The notes: generated by a model not told the origin, from the sequence alone. A stretch of DNA of 20,260 bases from Pseudomonadota bacterium (GCA_015222795.1 JADFVY010000230.1:1-20260), one strand, 5' to 3'. Positions 1 through 8,661 are shown, counted from the stretch's first letter. Translations and numbers: made by a program.

Positions 1-1061
1 GGCGCCCAGGAGACCCAGAGTTCATCACCGATGGAGACCGATGAATCAACGCGGCGCGCGTCGTTCTGGACGGTACTGGTGAACTGCACCCCGGTATCGG
101 TGTCCAGCAGGATATGGCTTTCGTTACCGTAATAGGCGACGTCGCTGACCTTGCCCTTGAGCGCGATAACATCCTCGCCCGGTTTTTCCGCCGACAGAAT
201 GGTTTTTTCCGGGCGCACGGCAATGGCGATATCGCCGGCGGCCGGCCCGTCATGGGGCACCGCGACGCGACCCATGCCCATGACATCGACAAGCAGATCG
301 CCGCCGGACTGGCCCGCGACCTTCGCCTCCAGCATGTTCACCTTGCCGATGAAGTCGGCGACAAAAAGGCTGTTGGGATGCTCATACAGCTCACTCGGCG
401 GGGCGATCTGCCTGACCAGGCCCTGGTCCATGACGGCGGCGCGGTCGGCCATCGACAGGGCCTCGTCCTGATCATGGGTGACGATAACGAAGGTGATGCC
501 GACGGAATGCTGCAGGCGCACCAGTTCCAGCCGCATCGCGTCGCGCAGCTTGGCGTCCAGCGCGCTCAACGGTTCGTCCAGCAACAGCACCTTGGGCTTC
601 TTGACCAGCGCACGGGCCAGCGCCACGCGCTGCCGCTGGCCACCGGAAAGCTGGTCCGGCTTGCGCCTGCCGTAATCTTCGAGATGGACCAGCGCCAGCG
701 CCTCCTCGACCTTGTCGCCGATCTCGGCCTTTGGCACGCCGGTGACCTTCAGCCCATAGGCGACATTGTCGAACACGGTCATATGCGGGAACACCGCGTA
801 GGACTGAAACACCATGTTGACCGGGCGCTTGTTGGGCGACACGCCGAGCATGGGCTGGCCGTCGATTTCGATTTCGCCCTCGCTGGTGGTTTCGAACCCG
901 GCCAGCATGCGCAACAGCGTGGTCTTGCCGCAGCCCGACGGGCCCAGCAGGGCAAAGAATTCACCGGGCATGACATCAATGCTGACATTGTCGACCGCGG
1001 TCACGCTGCCGAAATTCTTGGTCACGTTGCGGATGCTGATTATCGGTTTGGCGTCGGTCAT
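1..1061 (-). CDS. potA: Polyamine-type ABC importer ATPase (PotA family), C-terminal end off the left edge
   Basis: This ATPase would power uptake of putrescine/spermidine-like substrates at the inner membrane. The minus-strand frame is open from the ATG at 1061 to the window edge, giving 353 residues; PotA proteins are about 360-380, so only a short tail and the stop are missing. Walker A GPSGCGKTT lies at residues 40-48, the Q-loop FQ near 85-86, the signature LSGGQRQRVA at 138-147, Walker B with VLLLDEPLSALDA at 158-170, and the H-loop histidine near 196. The C-terminal third (from about 240) looks like the TOBE domain of PotA/FbpC-type ATPases. Its start ATG overlaps the stop of a 36-codon open frame (ATGA), and the sequence before it has only a weak AGAAAG ribosome binding site, so translation may depend on coupling. 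The exact substrate is inferred from the family. Confidence 0.93.
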   Translation of the reverse strand, partial: MTDAKPIISIRNVTKNFGSVTAVDNVSIDVMPGEFFALLGPSGCGKTTLLRMLAGFETTSEGEIEIDGQPMLGVSPNKRPVNMVFQSYAVFPHMTVFDNVAYGLKVTGVPKAEIGDKVEEALALVHLEDYGRRKPDQLSGGQRQRVALARALVKKPKVLLLDEPLSALDAKLRDAMRLELVRLQHSVGITFVIVTHDQDEALSMADRAAVMDQGLVRQIAPPSELYEHPNSLFVADFIGKVNMLEAKVAGQSGGDLLVDVMGMGRVAVPHDGPAAGDIAIAVRPEKTILSAEKPGEDVIALKGKVSDVAYYGNESHILLDTDTGVQFTSTVQNDARRVDSSVSIGDELWVSWA

Positions 1062-1168
1062 TCTTTCTGGCCCATGTACCAAGGAGCGTTGATTATGCCC
1101 CATTTGATGGCTGCGCGGCGCGAACCGCGCCTTGCCAGCGGACAAGGGAACTCGGTCAAATGGGTCAT
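1058..1168 (-). CDS. Candidate 36-residue small ORF between potC and potA, within a palindrome
   Basis: A 36-codon frame starts 2 nt after the potC stop and ends in a TGA that overlaps the ATG of the ATPase gene (AATGA). It has a canonical AAGGAG site 8 nt before its ATG; that AAGGAG also encodes the last codons of potC. The peptide begins MTHLTEFPCPLARRG and ends IINAPWYMGQKE; it is basic in the middle, has one cysteine, and has no signal peptide or membrane segment. The frame sits almost wholly inside the 31-bp inverted repeat, so its ribosome binding site and start codon would be buried in an RNA stem. I recognise no family. It may be a coupling or leader peptide that delivers ribosomes to potA, or a chance frame through a palindromic repeat. 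Confidence 0.4.
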   Translation of the reverse strand: MTHLTEFPCPLARRGSRRAAIKWGIINAPWYMGQKE

Positions 1169-1187
1169 AATCAACGCTCCTTGGTAC
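1076..1187. repeat. 31-bp inverted repeat with 50-bp loop, between potC and potA
   Basis: Positions 1076-1106 and 1157-1187 are reverse complements over 31 bp with a single mismatch (G at the position opposite T1165). The 50-bp loop (1107-1156) contains a second perfect stem, GGCGCG-AAC-CGCGCC. The right arm covers the last codons and stop of potC. The element is flanked by a 7-bp imperfect direct repeat, TGGCCCA at 1068-1074 and TGGTCCA at 1188-1194, offset by one base. It could be a small palindromic mobile repeat (MITE-like), an mRNA-stabilising or attenuating hairpin, or both. A poly-T tract is absent, so a classic Rho-independent terminator is unlikely. Confidence 0.85.
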
Positions 1188-2010
1188 TGGTCCAGCGCGA
1201 CTGCATGATCATGGCAATCAGGGTCAGCGATAATGTGATTACGATGAGCACGGTGGAAGCCGCGTTGACTTCCGGCGTCACGCTGAAGCGCAGCATCGAA
1301 TAGATCTTGACCGGGAAGGTATTGTCACCGACGCCCGCGGTAAAGAAGGTAATGACGAAATCATCCAGCGACAGCACGAAAGACATCAGCGCGCCGGCGA
1401 CCAGCCCCGGGACCATGTACGGAAAAGTGACGTGCCAGAAGGTCTGCCATTCGCTGGCGCCAAGGTCGCGGCTGGCCTCTTCCAGGGATACGTCGAAGCC
1501 GGTCATGCGGGCGCGAACCACCACGGCGACGAACGGGATGGTAAAGGCGATATGGCTGACGATAACGGTATAGAGGCTGAGTTCGATACCGACGCTCCAG
1601 AAGAAAACCACCATCGCCACCGCCATGCAGATTTCCGGAATGACGATCGGCAGATGGATGATGCCTTCATAGGTCCCTTTCCAAGGGAACCAGTAGCGAT
1701 ATAGCGCCAGCCCCAGCATCGCACCCAGCGCGGTGGACACCACGGTAGACACGGCCGCGACATGCATCGAATTCATGAAAGCCTCATACAGGCTTTGATT
1801 GTGGAAGGCCTTTTCGTACCATTTCAGCGAAAAGCCTTTCCAGATGAAGGCGCGCTTGTAGGAATTGAAGCTGAAGGCGACCAGGGTGACAATCGGAAAA
1901 TAAAGGAAGACGAAACATGAGAACAGGGCCAGCCACATCCAGGGCCGCTTGAGATATTCCAGCGGGTTCACGTCGCGCCGGCGGCGGCGGCTGGCAGTCG
2001 CATCCGTCAT
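1171..2010 (-). CDS. potC: Polyamine-type ABC importer permease (PotC family)
   Basis: Inner-membrane permease of the importer, 279 residues, the usual PotC length. After a basic cytoplasmic start (RRRRR near residues 8-13) there are about six hydrophobic segments, the first at residues 25-47. The EAA loop that docks the ATPase is visible as EEASRDLGASEWQTFW followed by PYMVPGLVAG around residues 177-205. The start ATG overlaps the potB stop (ATGA) and has a GAGGGCGG ribosome binding site just upstream, so potB and potC are translationally coupled. The last codons and the stop lie in the right arm of the 31-bp inverted repeat; if that repeat is an insertion, it supplied the present C-terminus (TKER). 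Confidence 0.93.
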   Translation of the reverse strand: MTDATASRRRRRDVNPLEYLKRPWMWLALFSCFVFLYFPIVTLVAFSFNSYKRAFIWKGFSLKWYEKAFHNQSLYEAFMNSMHVAAVSTVVSTALGAMLGLALYRYWFPWKGTYEGIIHLPIVIPEICMAVAMVVFFWSVGIELSLYTVIVSHIAFTIPFVAVVVRARMTGFDVSLEEASRDLGASEWQTFWHVTFPYMVPGLVAGALMSFVLSLDDFVITFFTAGVGDNTFPVKIYSMLRFSVTPEVNAASTVLIVITLSLTLIAMIMQSRWTSTKER

Positions 2011-2921
2011 GTTGCCGCCCTCACACGTTCCCGCCGACGCGCCATAAGGGCGTTAATCGCGAAGAAGATAAACACCGGATACATCACCACGAAGGACAAC
2101 GCCGCGCCGAATGGCCAGTCGCGCGACTTGGTGAATGCCTGGGCGATCAGGTTGCCGATCATCAGGCTGTCGGTGCCGCCCAGCCGGTCGGGCACCAGGA
2201 AGTTACCCATCGACAGGATAAAAACCAGCATGCAGCCCGTAACGATGCCCGGCATGGCCAACGGCGCCAGCACGGAAAAGAAGGTGCGCCATTGCCCGGC
2301 GCCGAGGTCGAGGCTGGCCTCAAGATAGGAGCGGTCGAGTTTTTCCAGCGTTGCGTACAGCGGCAGGATCAGGAAGGGCAGATGCACGTAAACCAGCCCG
2401 ACGATCACCGTGGAATTGTTAAACAGCAGTTCAAGCGGCGTGAACCGGCCCATCAGGTCCGGCTGCCCCGTCAGGGTAAAGAACCCGTCCAGCATGCCAT
2501 GCACCCAGCCCAGCCCGCTATTGACGACGCCCCTGTTGCCCAACACGACAATCCAGGCGAAGGTGCGGATCAGCATGTTGGTGAAGAAGGGCAGCACCAC
2601 GGCCAGAAGCAGTGGATTCTTCCAGCGATCCGGCGCGAAGGCGATGCCCAGAGCGACGGGAAAGCCGATGGCCAGACACAGAAAGGTGCTCAGTCCGCCG
2701 ATCCAGATCGATTTCCACAGAATTTTCAGATGGATCGGCTCGATGGCCCGCAGATAACTTTCGAAACTGAAGGCCAGATAAGTCTGGCCCAGCGGGCCAC
2801 GCTCGCCAAAGCTGTATACCCATATCACCGTCACCGGGATGGTGAAAAACACCAGCAGCCAGAATGTGGCCGGCCCCATGAAGATCGCAAACGCCCGTTT
2901 ATTTTTTCGCCAGTCTTCCAT
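2007..2921 (-). CDS. potB: Polyamine-type ABC importer permease (PotB family)
   Basis: First permease of the importer, 304 residues, normal for PotB. A short basic N-terminus (WRKNKRAF) is followed by a transmembrane segment at about residues 13-36 and about five more. The EAA loop reads EASLDLGAGQWRTFFSV with PLAMPGIVTG at about residues 202-228. It pairs with the next permease to form the channel. The ribosome binding site is weak (GGAA about 5 nt before the ATG). The gene follows the binding protein gene after a 150-bp gap that contains no convincing terminator, and its stop overlaps the potC start. Confidence 0.93.
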   Translation of the reverse strand: MEDWRKNKRAFAIFMGPATFWLLVFFTIPVTVIWVYSFGERGPLGQTYLAFSFESYLRAIEPIHLKILWKSIWIGGLSTFLCLAIGFPVALGIAFAPDRWKNPLLLAVVLPFFTNMLIRTFAWIVVLGNRGVVNSGLGWVHGMLDGFFTLTGQPDLMGRFTPLELLFNNSTVIVGLVYVHLPFLILPLYATLEKLDRSYLEASLDLGAGQWRTFFSVLAPLAMPGIVTGCMLVFILSMGNFLVPDRLGGTDSLMIGNLIAQAFTKSRDWPFGAALSFVVMYPVFIFFAINALMARRRERVRAAT

Positions 2922-3071
2922 GTTTTTCCGTGAATTTCCCTATCAGATCGCAGGGCCGATCAAATCGCCGGCGCATCCGGGAGAAACGCCGATCATGTCA
3001 TGGGGCAGTCACGAAACGGGCGGGAAACGGCAAATGCGCATCCCACCCGAGTCGCTTCGTAACCTGCCTGC

Positions 3072-4166
3072 TCAGGACGCCTGAATAGCGGTCCAGGCCT
3101 CGTCGTACAGTCTGGTATTATCGCCAACGCTGAGGATACCCTCGCAGCGCGACAGTACGTCGGCTGGCGCGAAGACTGCGGGATTGTCAGTGTATTCCGG
3201 CGGCATCCTGGCCTTGGCGTCCTTGTTCGCCGTCGCGAAATAGATCGTGTTGGATATCTCCACATTCACATCCACGTCATGCACATGGTTGATGAACTTG
3301 TGCGCATTCTCGGGATGCGGCGCGCCCTTGGGTATGCAGATGCTGTCGACCCAGACGTTCGAGCCTTCCTTGGGCACGACGTAATTGTAGCCCTCCTCTT
3401 CCTGCATCACGGCCGCGATGTCGCCACTCCATTCCATGGTGATATCGACCTCGCCGGCGACCAGAAGATCCTGGCCGTTGTCGGCGGCGAAGGTTTTGAT
3501 GTGTGGCTTGACCGCGATCAGAAGGTCACGCGCCTTGGCGATTTCCTTCGGGTTGATGCTGTTCATGGGATAACCCATATATTTCAGCGCACAGCCGATG
3601 ACCGCGCGCGAATCGCTGAGCAGCGCGATACGGCCGGAGTGTTTCTTGGCGCGTTCCGGCTCCAGCACGTCGGCCCAACTGTTGGGCACGCCATCCACCG
3701 CCGATTCCTTGTAGCCGAAGCCCAGGGTGCCCCACATATAGGGGATACCGTACTTCATGCCCGGATCGTAAGCCGGGTCTGTAAAAGCAGAATCCAGATG
3801 CTTGAGATTCGGGATTTTCGAATGATCGAGCGGCACCACCATGCCCAGCGAGATCATGTCCTCGACCATATAGTCGGTCGGCACGATGATATCGTAGCCG
3901 GGATTGCCTTCTTTCAGCTTGGCGAACATTTCCTCGTTGTCGCCAAAGAGGTCGTATTGGACAGCGATGCCGGTGCTCTTGGTGAAGGTATCGAGCGTCG
4001 TTTCGCCGATATAGGTGTCCCAGTTATATACGTTGAGCTGTTTTTCCTCGGCCGACCAGGCGCGATTGGCGCCGCCGACGAAGGTTATTCCCACGGCCGC
4101 GACCGAACCTTGCATGAAGGCGCGGCGCGAGACCTGCGAAATTAGAGACCTGCCGAATTTTCTCAT
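3072..4166 (-). CDS. potD: Periplasmic polyamine-type substrate-binding protein (PotD/PotF family) with Tat signal
   Basis: Periplasmic receptor of the importer, 364 residues. The N-terminus carries a twin-arginine motif SRRAFM at residues 13-18, a hydrophobic stretch at 20-34, and a likely cleavage site after AWSA (residue 39), so export is predicted by Tat rather than Sec. The mature start VYNWDTYIG and the later YDIIVPTDYMVEDM and MEWSGDIA segments are typical of PotD/PotF-like proteins (spermidine/putrescine binding, SBP_bac family). A good ribosome binding site, AAGGGAG, lies 10 nt before the ATG. It heads the operon with the two permeases and ATPase downstream. The exact ligand (putrescine, spermidine or another amine) cannot be read from sequence. 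Confidence 0.93.
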   Translation of the reverse strand: MRKFGRSLISQVSRRAFMQGSVAAVGITFVGGANRAWSAEEKQLNVYNWDTYIGETTLDTFTKSTGIAVQYDLFGDNEEMFAKLKEGNPGYDIIVPTDYMVEDMISLGMVVPLDHSKIPNLKHLDSAFTDPAYDPGMKYGIPYMWGTLGFGYKESAVDGVPNSWADVLEPERAKKHSGRIALLSDSRAVIGCALKYMGYPMNSINPKEIAKARDLLIAVKPHIKTFAADNGQDLLVAGEVDITMEWSGDIAAVMQEEEGYNYVVPKEGSNVWVDSICIPKGAPHPENAHKFINHVHDVDVNVEISNTIYFATANKDAKARMPPEYTDNPAVFAPADVLSRCEGILSVGDNTRLYDEAWTAIQAS

Positions 4167-4231
4167 CTTTTGTATGCTCCCTTTTGGAATGCTTGACTAA
4201 AGCAGGACAAAGGCTTCCCCCAGGCCATAAG

Positions 4232-4259
4232 ATTGTACCGCTACCGCAATTGAGACCAA
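4232..4259 (-). promoter_or_regulatory. Possible sigma70-type promoter for the polyamine importer operon
   Basis: On the minus strand TTGGTC (4259-4254) and TACAAT (4237-4232) are separated by 16 bp, about 65 nt before the potD start. An alternative -35, a perfect TTGACA at 4277-4272, has a poor -10 (CTCAAT) at 17 bp. The same gap (4167-4326) also holds a GCCCGCC/GGCGGGC inverted pair at 4263-4269 and 4299-4305 and a 12-bp TTTTCCGGAAAA palindrome at 4313-4324 right after the adaptor gene stop. Weak matches only. Confidence 0.3.
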
Positions 4260-4326
4260 ATTGCCCGCCGCTGTCAATGCGGGTGCGTACGATAGTCGGG
4301 CGGGCCTCGGGATTTTCCGGAAAAAA

Positions 4327-5535
4327 TCAGTTCACCGAACGGGATAGGATTCGCACGCCGTCCGAAATCCTGTCGCCGGGATGCAGAATAACGGTTGCCC
4401 CTATCTCGAGTCCTTCGAGAATCTCTGCTTCCCGGCCATTGCCGTGGTCGATCTCGATATGCCGCAACTTTGCAACATTCTCCTCGGCAACGAACACCGC
4501 CCAGGACTCACCGTCGCGAAACAGCGCGCCGAGCGGCAGCTTCAACACGTCCTCGCCGCGCCAGTCCAGGATATGGGCATCGACGCGGTAGCCGTGACCC
4601 AACCCCTGCCACTTTTCCGGCGGGTCGGTGAAATCGACGATGACATTGACCCGCTGCTCCTCGATCCCCAGCGCGGAGATTTTCGTGAATGCGTACGGTT
4701 CCACCCGCCGCACCCGGCCGGCCAGTGTAACCCCGCCCCAGTCCTCAATCGCCACCTCGGCGCCTTCCCGGACCCCAACCGCATCGCCGGACAGCAGGTC
4801 CACCACGATTTCCATGTCGGCGGGGTCGCCGAGTTCCACCAGCCAGGCGCCGGCGGCGACAACACCTTCGCTCTCATGGATCACGCGCAATATTCTGCCA
4901 TCCACCGGCGAGTAAACCTCCACGCAGCAAGCCTGTTCGCGCCCCTCCCCGCTTTCCGCTCCGGGCTGGATTAACGCCGCTTGTGCTGTCTCCAGCTCGA
5001 ATCGCCGTATCTCAATGGATGCCTTGGCCGTCGAAAGCGCCGCGTGCCGCGTCCGCAGTTCCAACTTTGCCCGGTCCAGGTCGCGCTGGGAGACATTGCC
5101 GCGCTTGGCCAGTTGTTCCGCGCGATTCAGTTCAGCGCGTGCAAAATCCAGTTCGGCGAGGGCGCGCGCCTGCTCGGCCTCGGCCAGCGCGAAAGCCGCC
5201 TCCGCCGCCTTGATCGCCGACTCTGCCTGGGCGCGGGCGCGTCGGTCCAGGAAGGTGGGGGCCACGGGCTGGATCGTGGCGAGCAGGGTTTCGTTAGCCA
5301 CTATCCTGTCTCCTACATGTCGTTCGATGCGCCGGACCTGGCCGGGCACCGGCGCGGATACGACATAAACCTCACGCACGCGGGTCTGCCCGTCGCCGTC
5401 AATGGTGACCGTCAGCTGCCCACGCGCAATAACGGCAAGATCAACGGGCACCGGCTGCGGACGGAAGGCATAGACGAGGGCCGCCGCAAGAACGGACGCA
5501 AGAAGCAGGTACCAGCCGATTCGGCGCCAAGGCAT
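4327..5535 (-). CDS. HlyD-family periplasmic adaptor (membrane fusion protein) of an ABC exporter
   Basis: Adaptor that would link the inner-membrane exporter to the periplasm or an outer-membrane channel; 402 residues. An N-terminal membrane anchor lies at about residues 7-25. A biotinyl-lipoyl-like segment, with VSAPVPGQVRRI, comes before a long Ala/Glu/Arg-rich coiled-coil hairpin at about residues 90-190. The second lipoyl half (VYSPVDGRILRV) and a beta-barrel region follow. Two in-frame ATGs are possible: the one at 5541 has AGGGGA directly abutting it, whereas the one at 5535 (MPWRRIG) has the same site at 6-7 nt spacing, so I chose 5535. It is the last gene of an ATPase-permease-adaptor set. 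The exported substrate is unknown. Confidence 0.9.
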   Translation of the reverse strand: MPWRRIGWYLLLASVLAAALVYAFRPQPVPVDLAVIARGQLTVTIDGDGQTRVREVYVVSAPVPGQVRRIERHVGDRIVANETLLATIQPVAPTFLDRRARAQAESAIKAAEAAFALAEAEQARALAELDFARAELNRAEQLAKRGNVSQRDLDRAKLELRTRHAALSTAKASIEIRRFELETAQAALIQPGAESGEGREQACCVEVYSPVDGRILRVIHESEGVVAAGAWLVELGDPADMEIVVDLLSGDAVGVREGAEVAIEDWGGVTLAGRVRRVEPYAFTKISALGIEEQRVNVIVDFTDPPEKWQGLGHGYRVDAHILDWRGEDVLKLPLGALFRDGESWAVFVAEENVAKLRHIEIDHGNGREAEILEGLEIGATVILHPGDRISDGVRILSRSVN

Positions 5536-5545
5536 GGCCATTCCC

Positions 5546-7909
5546 CTATTCCCGGGTTTTCAGAACAGCGACAAGATCAAGATGATCGATGCGACGCCGC
5601 ACCACCAGCCCGGTGAGAAGCGCGGCCGACAATACGACCAAGGCGGAAAATCCATAAGTGCCGCGCTCGATCACCAGCGGTATCCGGAACAGCTCCGTTT
5701 CGAAACCCTCCGCCATCGCCCATGACAGGCCATGGCCGATAACAAACCCCGGAATCAGCGCCGCCACGGTGAGCAACGCGAATTCCCCCAGCAGGATCCA
5801 GGAAACCTCGGCCCGTGTAAATCCCAGCACGCGCAGGCTGGCGAGTTCGCGTCCCCTTTCCGAGAGCGATATCCGCGCGCTGTTGTAGACGACGCCAAAG
5901 GCGATCATGCCGGCAAACAGGATGTTGAAGGTCGTCATGAGCAGCATGCTCTCCGCCAGGGTATCCCGGAAGCTCTCCACCGCCGCCTTCTCGATGGTGA
6001 CCCCGGCGACCGCCGGCGCGTCCTTCAGCTTTCGATACAGTTCCGTCTCGCGCAGGGGGTCGGTCTGGAGATAGGCCAGCGAAACCATCGGCTGGTCGCC
6101 CATGAACCGGTTGAGCGCCGCAAAATCCATATAGGCAGAAGTGCCAATATACCCTTCCACGACGGCGGCAATCGATATTTGGGCGATGGGGCGGCGCCCT
6201 TCCATCGCCTCGACGGTCAGCCTGTCACCGCGCCCGACGCCCAGAACCTCCGCCAGTTTTGCAGACAGCACAAGCCCCTCCGGCGGCATCGAAACAGGAT
6301 GCAGATCCTGATCCAGCAGGCGGCCGAGGTCACTGCCGGGCGTCATGCCGATCAGCGCCGTCCGCCGGGAAAGATGGCGGTTGCGGATTCGCACCGCCAC
6401 CGCGCGCACCGGCTCGGCCCTCAAAACGCCGGGCATGGCCTCGAACTCCCGAACCACACCGGCGGGCCTGGCCCCGACGAGCGAGACCGTTACGTCCTGG
6501 CGATTGATGCGATTGAACTGGACGTCGATGATCATCTCGATCGAATCGAGCATGAACATGGAACTGATAAGGATCGCCACGGCCATGGCGATCCCGAGGG
6601 TCGTCAGCCCCGACCGCATCGGCCGTCGCATGATATGCCGCAGAACCATCCGGGTCGCGGGGCCAAAACGAAGTGTCAGCCCCAGTCGTTCGGCCAGGGT
6701 CCGGCGGTAGACGGGCGGCGCCGCCGGCTGCATGGCGACGGCTGGTGGCAGTTGCACGGCGCGGCGAACCGCGCCCAGCGTGCCGGCCAGCGCCACCAGG
6801 ACGCTGATAAGCGCCGAAATCAGGAACGTGCTGAAATCGATCCGGTAATACAGGAACGGGAAGCGGAAAAAATCCGTATACATCTCGGTCAGGCCACGCC
6901 CCAGCCAGGCGCCGCCGACAAATCCCAAAAATATGCCGATCCCCACGATAGCCAATACGAACTTGGTATAATGCCAGCCGACCGCCAGCCCCGAATAACC
7001 AAACGCCTTCAGCAGGCCAATCTGCTCGCGTTCGGTGGCGATCAGCCGCGAGATGACGATATGCAGCAGGAAGGCGGCGACACCCAGGAAGATGGCGGGC
7101 GCCACCCGCGCCATGGATTCCAGCTGCACCATTTCGTTCGAGATGTACCAGTGGGAGACCTGATCCTTACGGCCATAAGCGCCGACGCCACCATAGGGCT
7201 GGAGGATGCGGTCGAGCGCCGTAATGATTGCCGGTTCCGAGGCGCCGCGCATCATGGTGAGCGAGACCGAATTGAACGAATCCTCGAGATCGTAGGCCGC
7301 CGCCAGCATCTCGCGACCGACCCACATGACCCCGAAACGGCGATCGTCGGGCATCATCGCGCCAGGGCCAAGCGAGTAGATATATTCCGGAGACAGGGCG
7401 ACCCCGACCACATCCAGCCGGCGCTTGCGGCCATTGATAACAGCGTGGAGATAATCGCCCGGGCGCAGACCATGCGCCTCGGCAAAGGCCTCGTTGAGGA
7501 CGACCTCGCCAAGATTGCCGGGCTGAACACTACGCCCCATGCGAAGATGCAGCCCGTTCAGTTCGGGCGGATGGCGCTCGGGCACCGAGATCAGCAACCC
7601 GCGGGCGGGCTCGGCCATGCCGGCGACGTCAAGCGTGACCATGGCGACAATGCGCGTTTCGACCCCTGCGACGCCGGGTATGGAAGCGATCTCGCGGCTC
7701 AGCCTTGCCGGCGCCCGTTTGACCTCGGCGAAGATATCGGCAAAGCGATAGCGCTCATAATAGGCGGCCCTTGTTTCTTCCAGGGATCGCAGCGTGCCCA
7801 GCGCCATCACATACATCGCGACGCCGCATCCGATAACCAGCGCGACCGCCAGCGCCTGCAGCCAGACATGGCGCAAATCGCGGATCAGTTTACGATCCAG
7901 TGCGAGCAT
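5546..7909 (-). CDS. FtsX/MacB-type ABC exporter permease with two FtsX domains
   Basis: Large inner-membrane permease, 787 residues from the ATG at 7909. The layout is a duplicated MacB_PCD-FtsX arrangement: a transmembrane segment at about 15-37, a long periplasmic region, three segments at roughly 265-383, another at about 435-460, a second periplasmic region, then segments at about 655-735 and 755-778. A conserved cytoplasmic motif, SERGRELASLRVLGF, precedes the final FtsX segments, with a similar EREQIGLLKAFGYS in the first half. A GTG at 7921 overlaps the ATPase stop but has no spaced ribosome binding site; the ATG at 7909 has GGAG 11 nt upstream. Relatives export lipids, glycolipids, peptides or drugs; which applies here is not known. 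Confidence 0.9.
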   Translation of the reverse strand: MLALDRKLIRDLRHVWLQALAVALVIGCGVAMYVMALGTLRSLEETRAAYYERYRFADIFAEVKRAPARLSREIASIPGVAGVETRIVAMVTLDVAGMAEPARGLLISVPERHPPELNGLHLRMGRSVQPGNLGEVVLNEAFAEAHGLRPGDYLHAVINGRKRRLDVVGVALSPEYIYSLGPGAMMPDDRRFGVMWVGREMLAAAYDLEDSFNSVSLTMMRGASEPAIITALDRILQPYGGVGAYGRKDQVSHWYISNEMVQLESMARVAPAIFLGVAAFLLHIVISRLIATEREQIGLLKAFGYSGLAVGWHYTKFVLAIVGIGIFLGFVGGAWLGRGLTEMYTDFFRFPFLYYRIDFSTFLISALISVLVALAGTLGAVRRAVQLPPAVAMQPAAPPVYRRTLAERLGLTLRFGPATRMVLRHIMRRPMRSGLTTLGIAMAVAILISSMFMLDSIEMIIDVQFNRINRQDVTVSLVGARPAGVVREFEAMPGVLRAEPVRAVAVRIRNRHLSRRTALIGMTPGSDLGRLLDQDLHPVSMPPEGLVLSAKLAEVLGVGRGDRLTVEAMEGRRPIAQISIAAVVEGYIGTSAYMDFAALNRFMGDQPMVSLAYLQTDPLRETELYRKLKDAPAVAGVTIEKAAVESFRDTLAESMLLMTTFNILFAGMIAFGVVYNSARISLSERGRELASLRVLGFTRAEVSWILLGEFALLTVAALIPGFVIGHGLSWAMAEGFETELFRIPLVIERGTYGFSALVVLSAALLTGLVVRRRIDHLDLVAVLKTRE

Positions 7910-7914
7910 TGGTA

Positions 7915-8661
7915 TTACCACTCCAGTTCGCTCGCTGGCCGGCGGGTCTCGTTTGCGCGCATCTCAACGACCGCGCCGTCGGCGAATCGGATGATGCGGT
8001 GGGCCATCTCCGCCATGCCCGCGTTATGGGTGATCAGGGCCGTCGTGGTGCCAAGTTCCCGATTCACCGATTCCAGCGCCTCCAGAACCACCACGCCGGT
8101 TTTGCTGTCCAGCGCGCCGGTTGGCTCGTCGCACAGCAGCACGTCGGGCTGCTTGGCGATGGCGCGCGCGATGGCGACGCGCTGTTGCTCGCCGCCGGAA
8201 AGCTGGGCCGGGAAATGATCCATGCGTTCGGCCAGGCCGACCAGCGCCAGCGCGTCCTCGGGTTTCATCGGATCGCGCGCGATCTCGGTGACAAGCGAGA
8301 CGTTCTCGCGGGCAGTGAGGCTCGGGATCAGATTGTAGAACTGGAAGACGAAACCGACATGATCGCGGCGATAGGCGGTTAATTCGGCTTCGCCATAGGC
8401 CGTGAGTTCGTGGTCGCGGAACCAGACCGTGCCGGCGGTGGGATAATCCAGCCCGCCGATGATGTTCAGGAAGGTCGATTTGCCGCTGCCCGAGGGGCCC
8501 AACAGCGCTGCTATCTCGCCCTCGTGCAGGTCGAGATCGATGCCCCGCAGGGCATGCACTTCCACCTCGCCGGTCACGTAAACCTTGGTAAGCCCGCGCA
8601 CCCTGAAAGCGGCCGCGGCATCGTCGGCCGACGAACTGACCATACTGGCGGTATCACTCAT
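7915..8661 (-). CDS. MacB/LolD-type ABC exporter ATPase
   Basis: Cytoplasmic ATPase of the exporter, 248 residues from the ATG at 8661. Walker A GPSGSGKST is at residues 55-63, the Q-loop VFQFYNLIP near 104-112, the signature LSGGEQQRVA near 153-162, and Walker B VLLCDEPTGALDS near 174-186, followed by an H-loop ITH. The FQFYNLIPSLTA and CDEPTGALDS patterns are typical of the LolD/MacB/DevA group that works with FtsX-type permeases. No candidate start (TTG 8682, ATG 8661, ATG 8643) has a strong ribosome binding site, so the start is uncertain. It is followed at once by the permease gene. Confidence 0.92.
   Translation of the reverse strand: MSDTASMVSSSADDAAAAFRVRGLTKVYVTGEVEVHALRGIDLDLHEGEIAALLGPSGSGKSTFLNIIGGLDYPTAGTVWFRDHELTAYGEAELTAYRRDHVGFVFQFYNLIPSLTARENVSLVTEIARDPMKPEDALALVGLAERMDHFPAQLSGGEQQRVAIARAIAKQPDVLLCDEPTGALDSKTGVVVLEALESVNRELGTTTALITHNAGMAEMAHRIIRFADGAVVEMRANETRRPASELEW

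Noticed and set aside
114..1208. A 364-codon plus-strand frame whose C-terminus (IINAPWY) resembles the small ORF peptide
   Set aside because: The similarity is caused by the inverted repeat being read from both strands; the rest is antisense to the PotA-type ATPase.
5732..8218. An 828-codon open frame on the plus strand, antisense to the exporter permease and ATPase genes
   Set aside because: It mirrors the codon pattern of real GC-rich genes on the other strand, is rich in His/Arg/Gln/Asp without domains, and the minus strand holds clear FtsX and ABC motifs.
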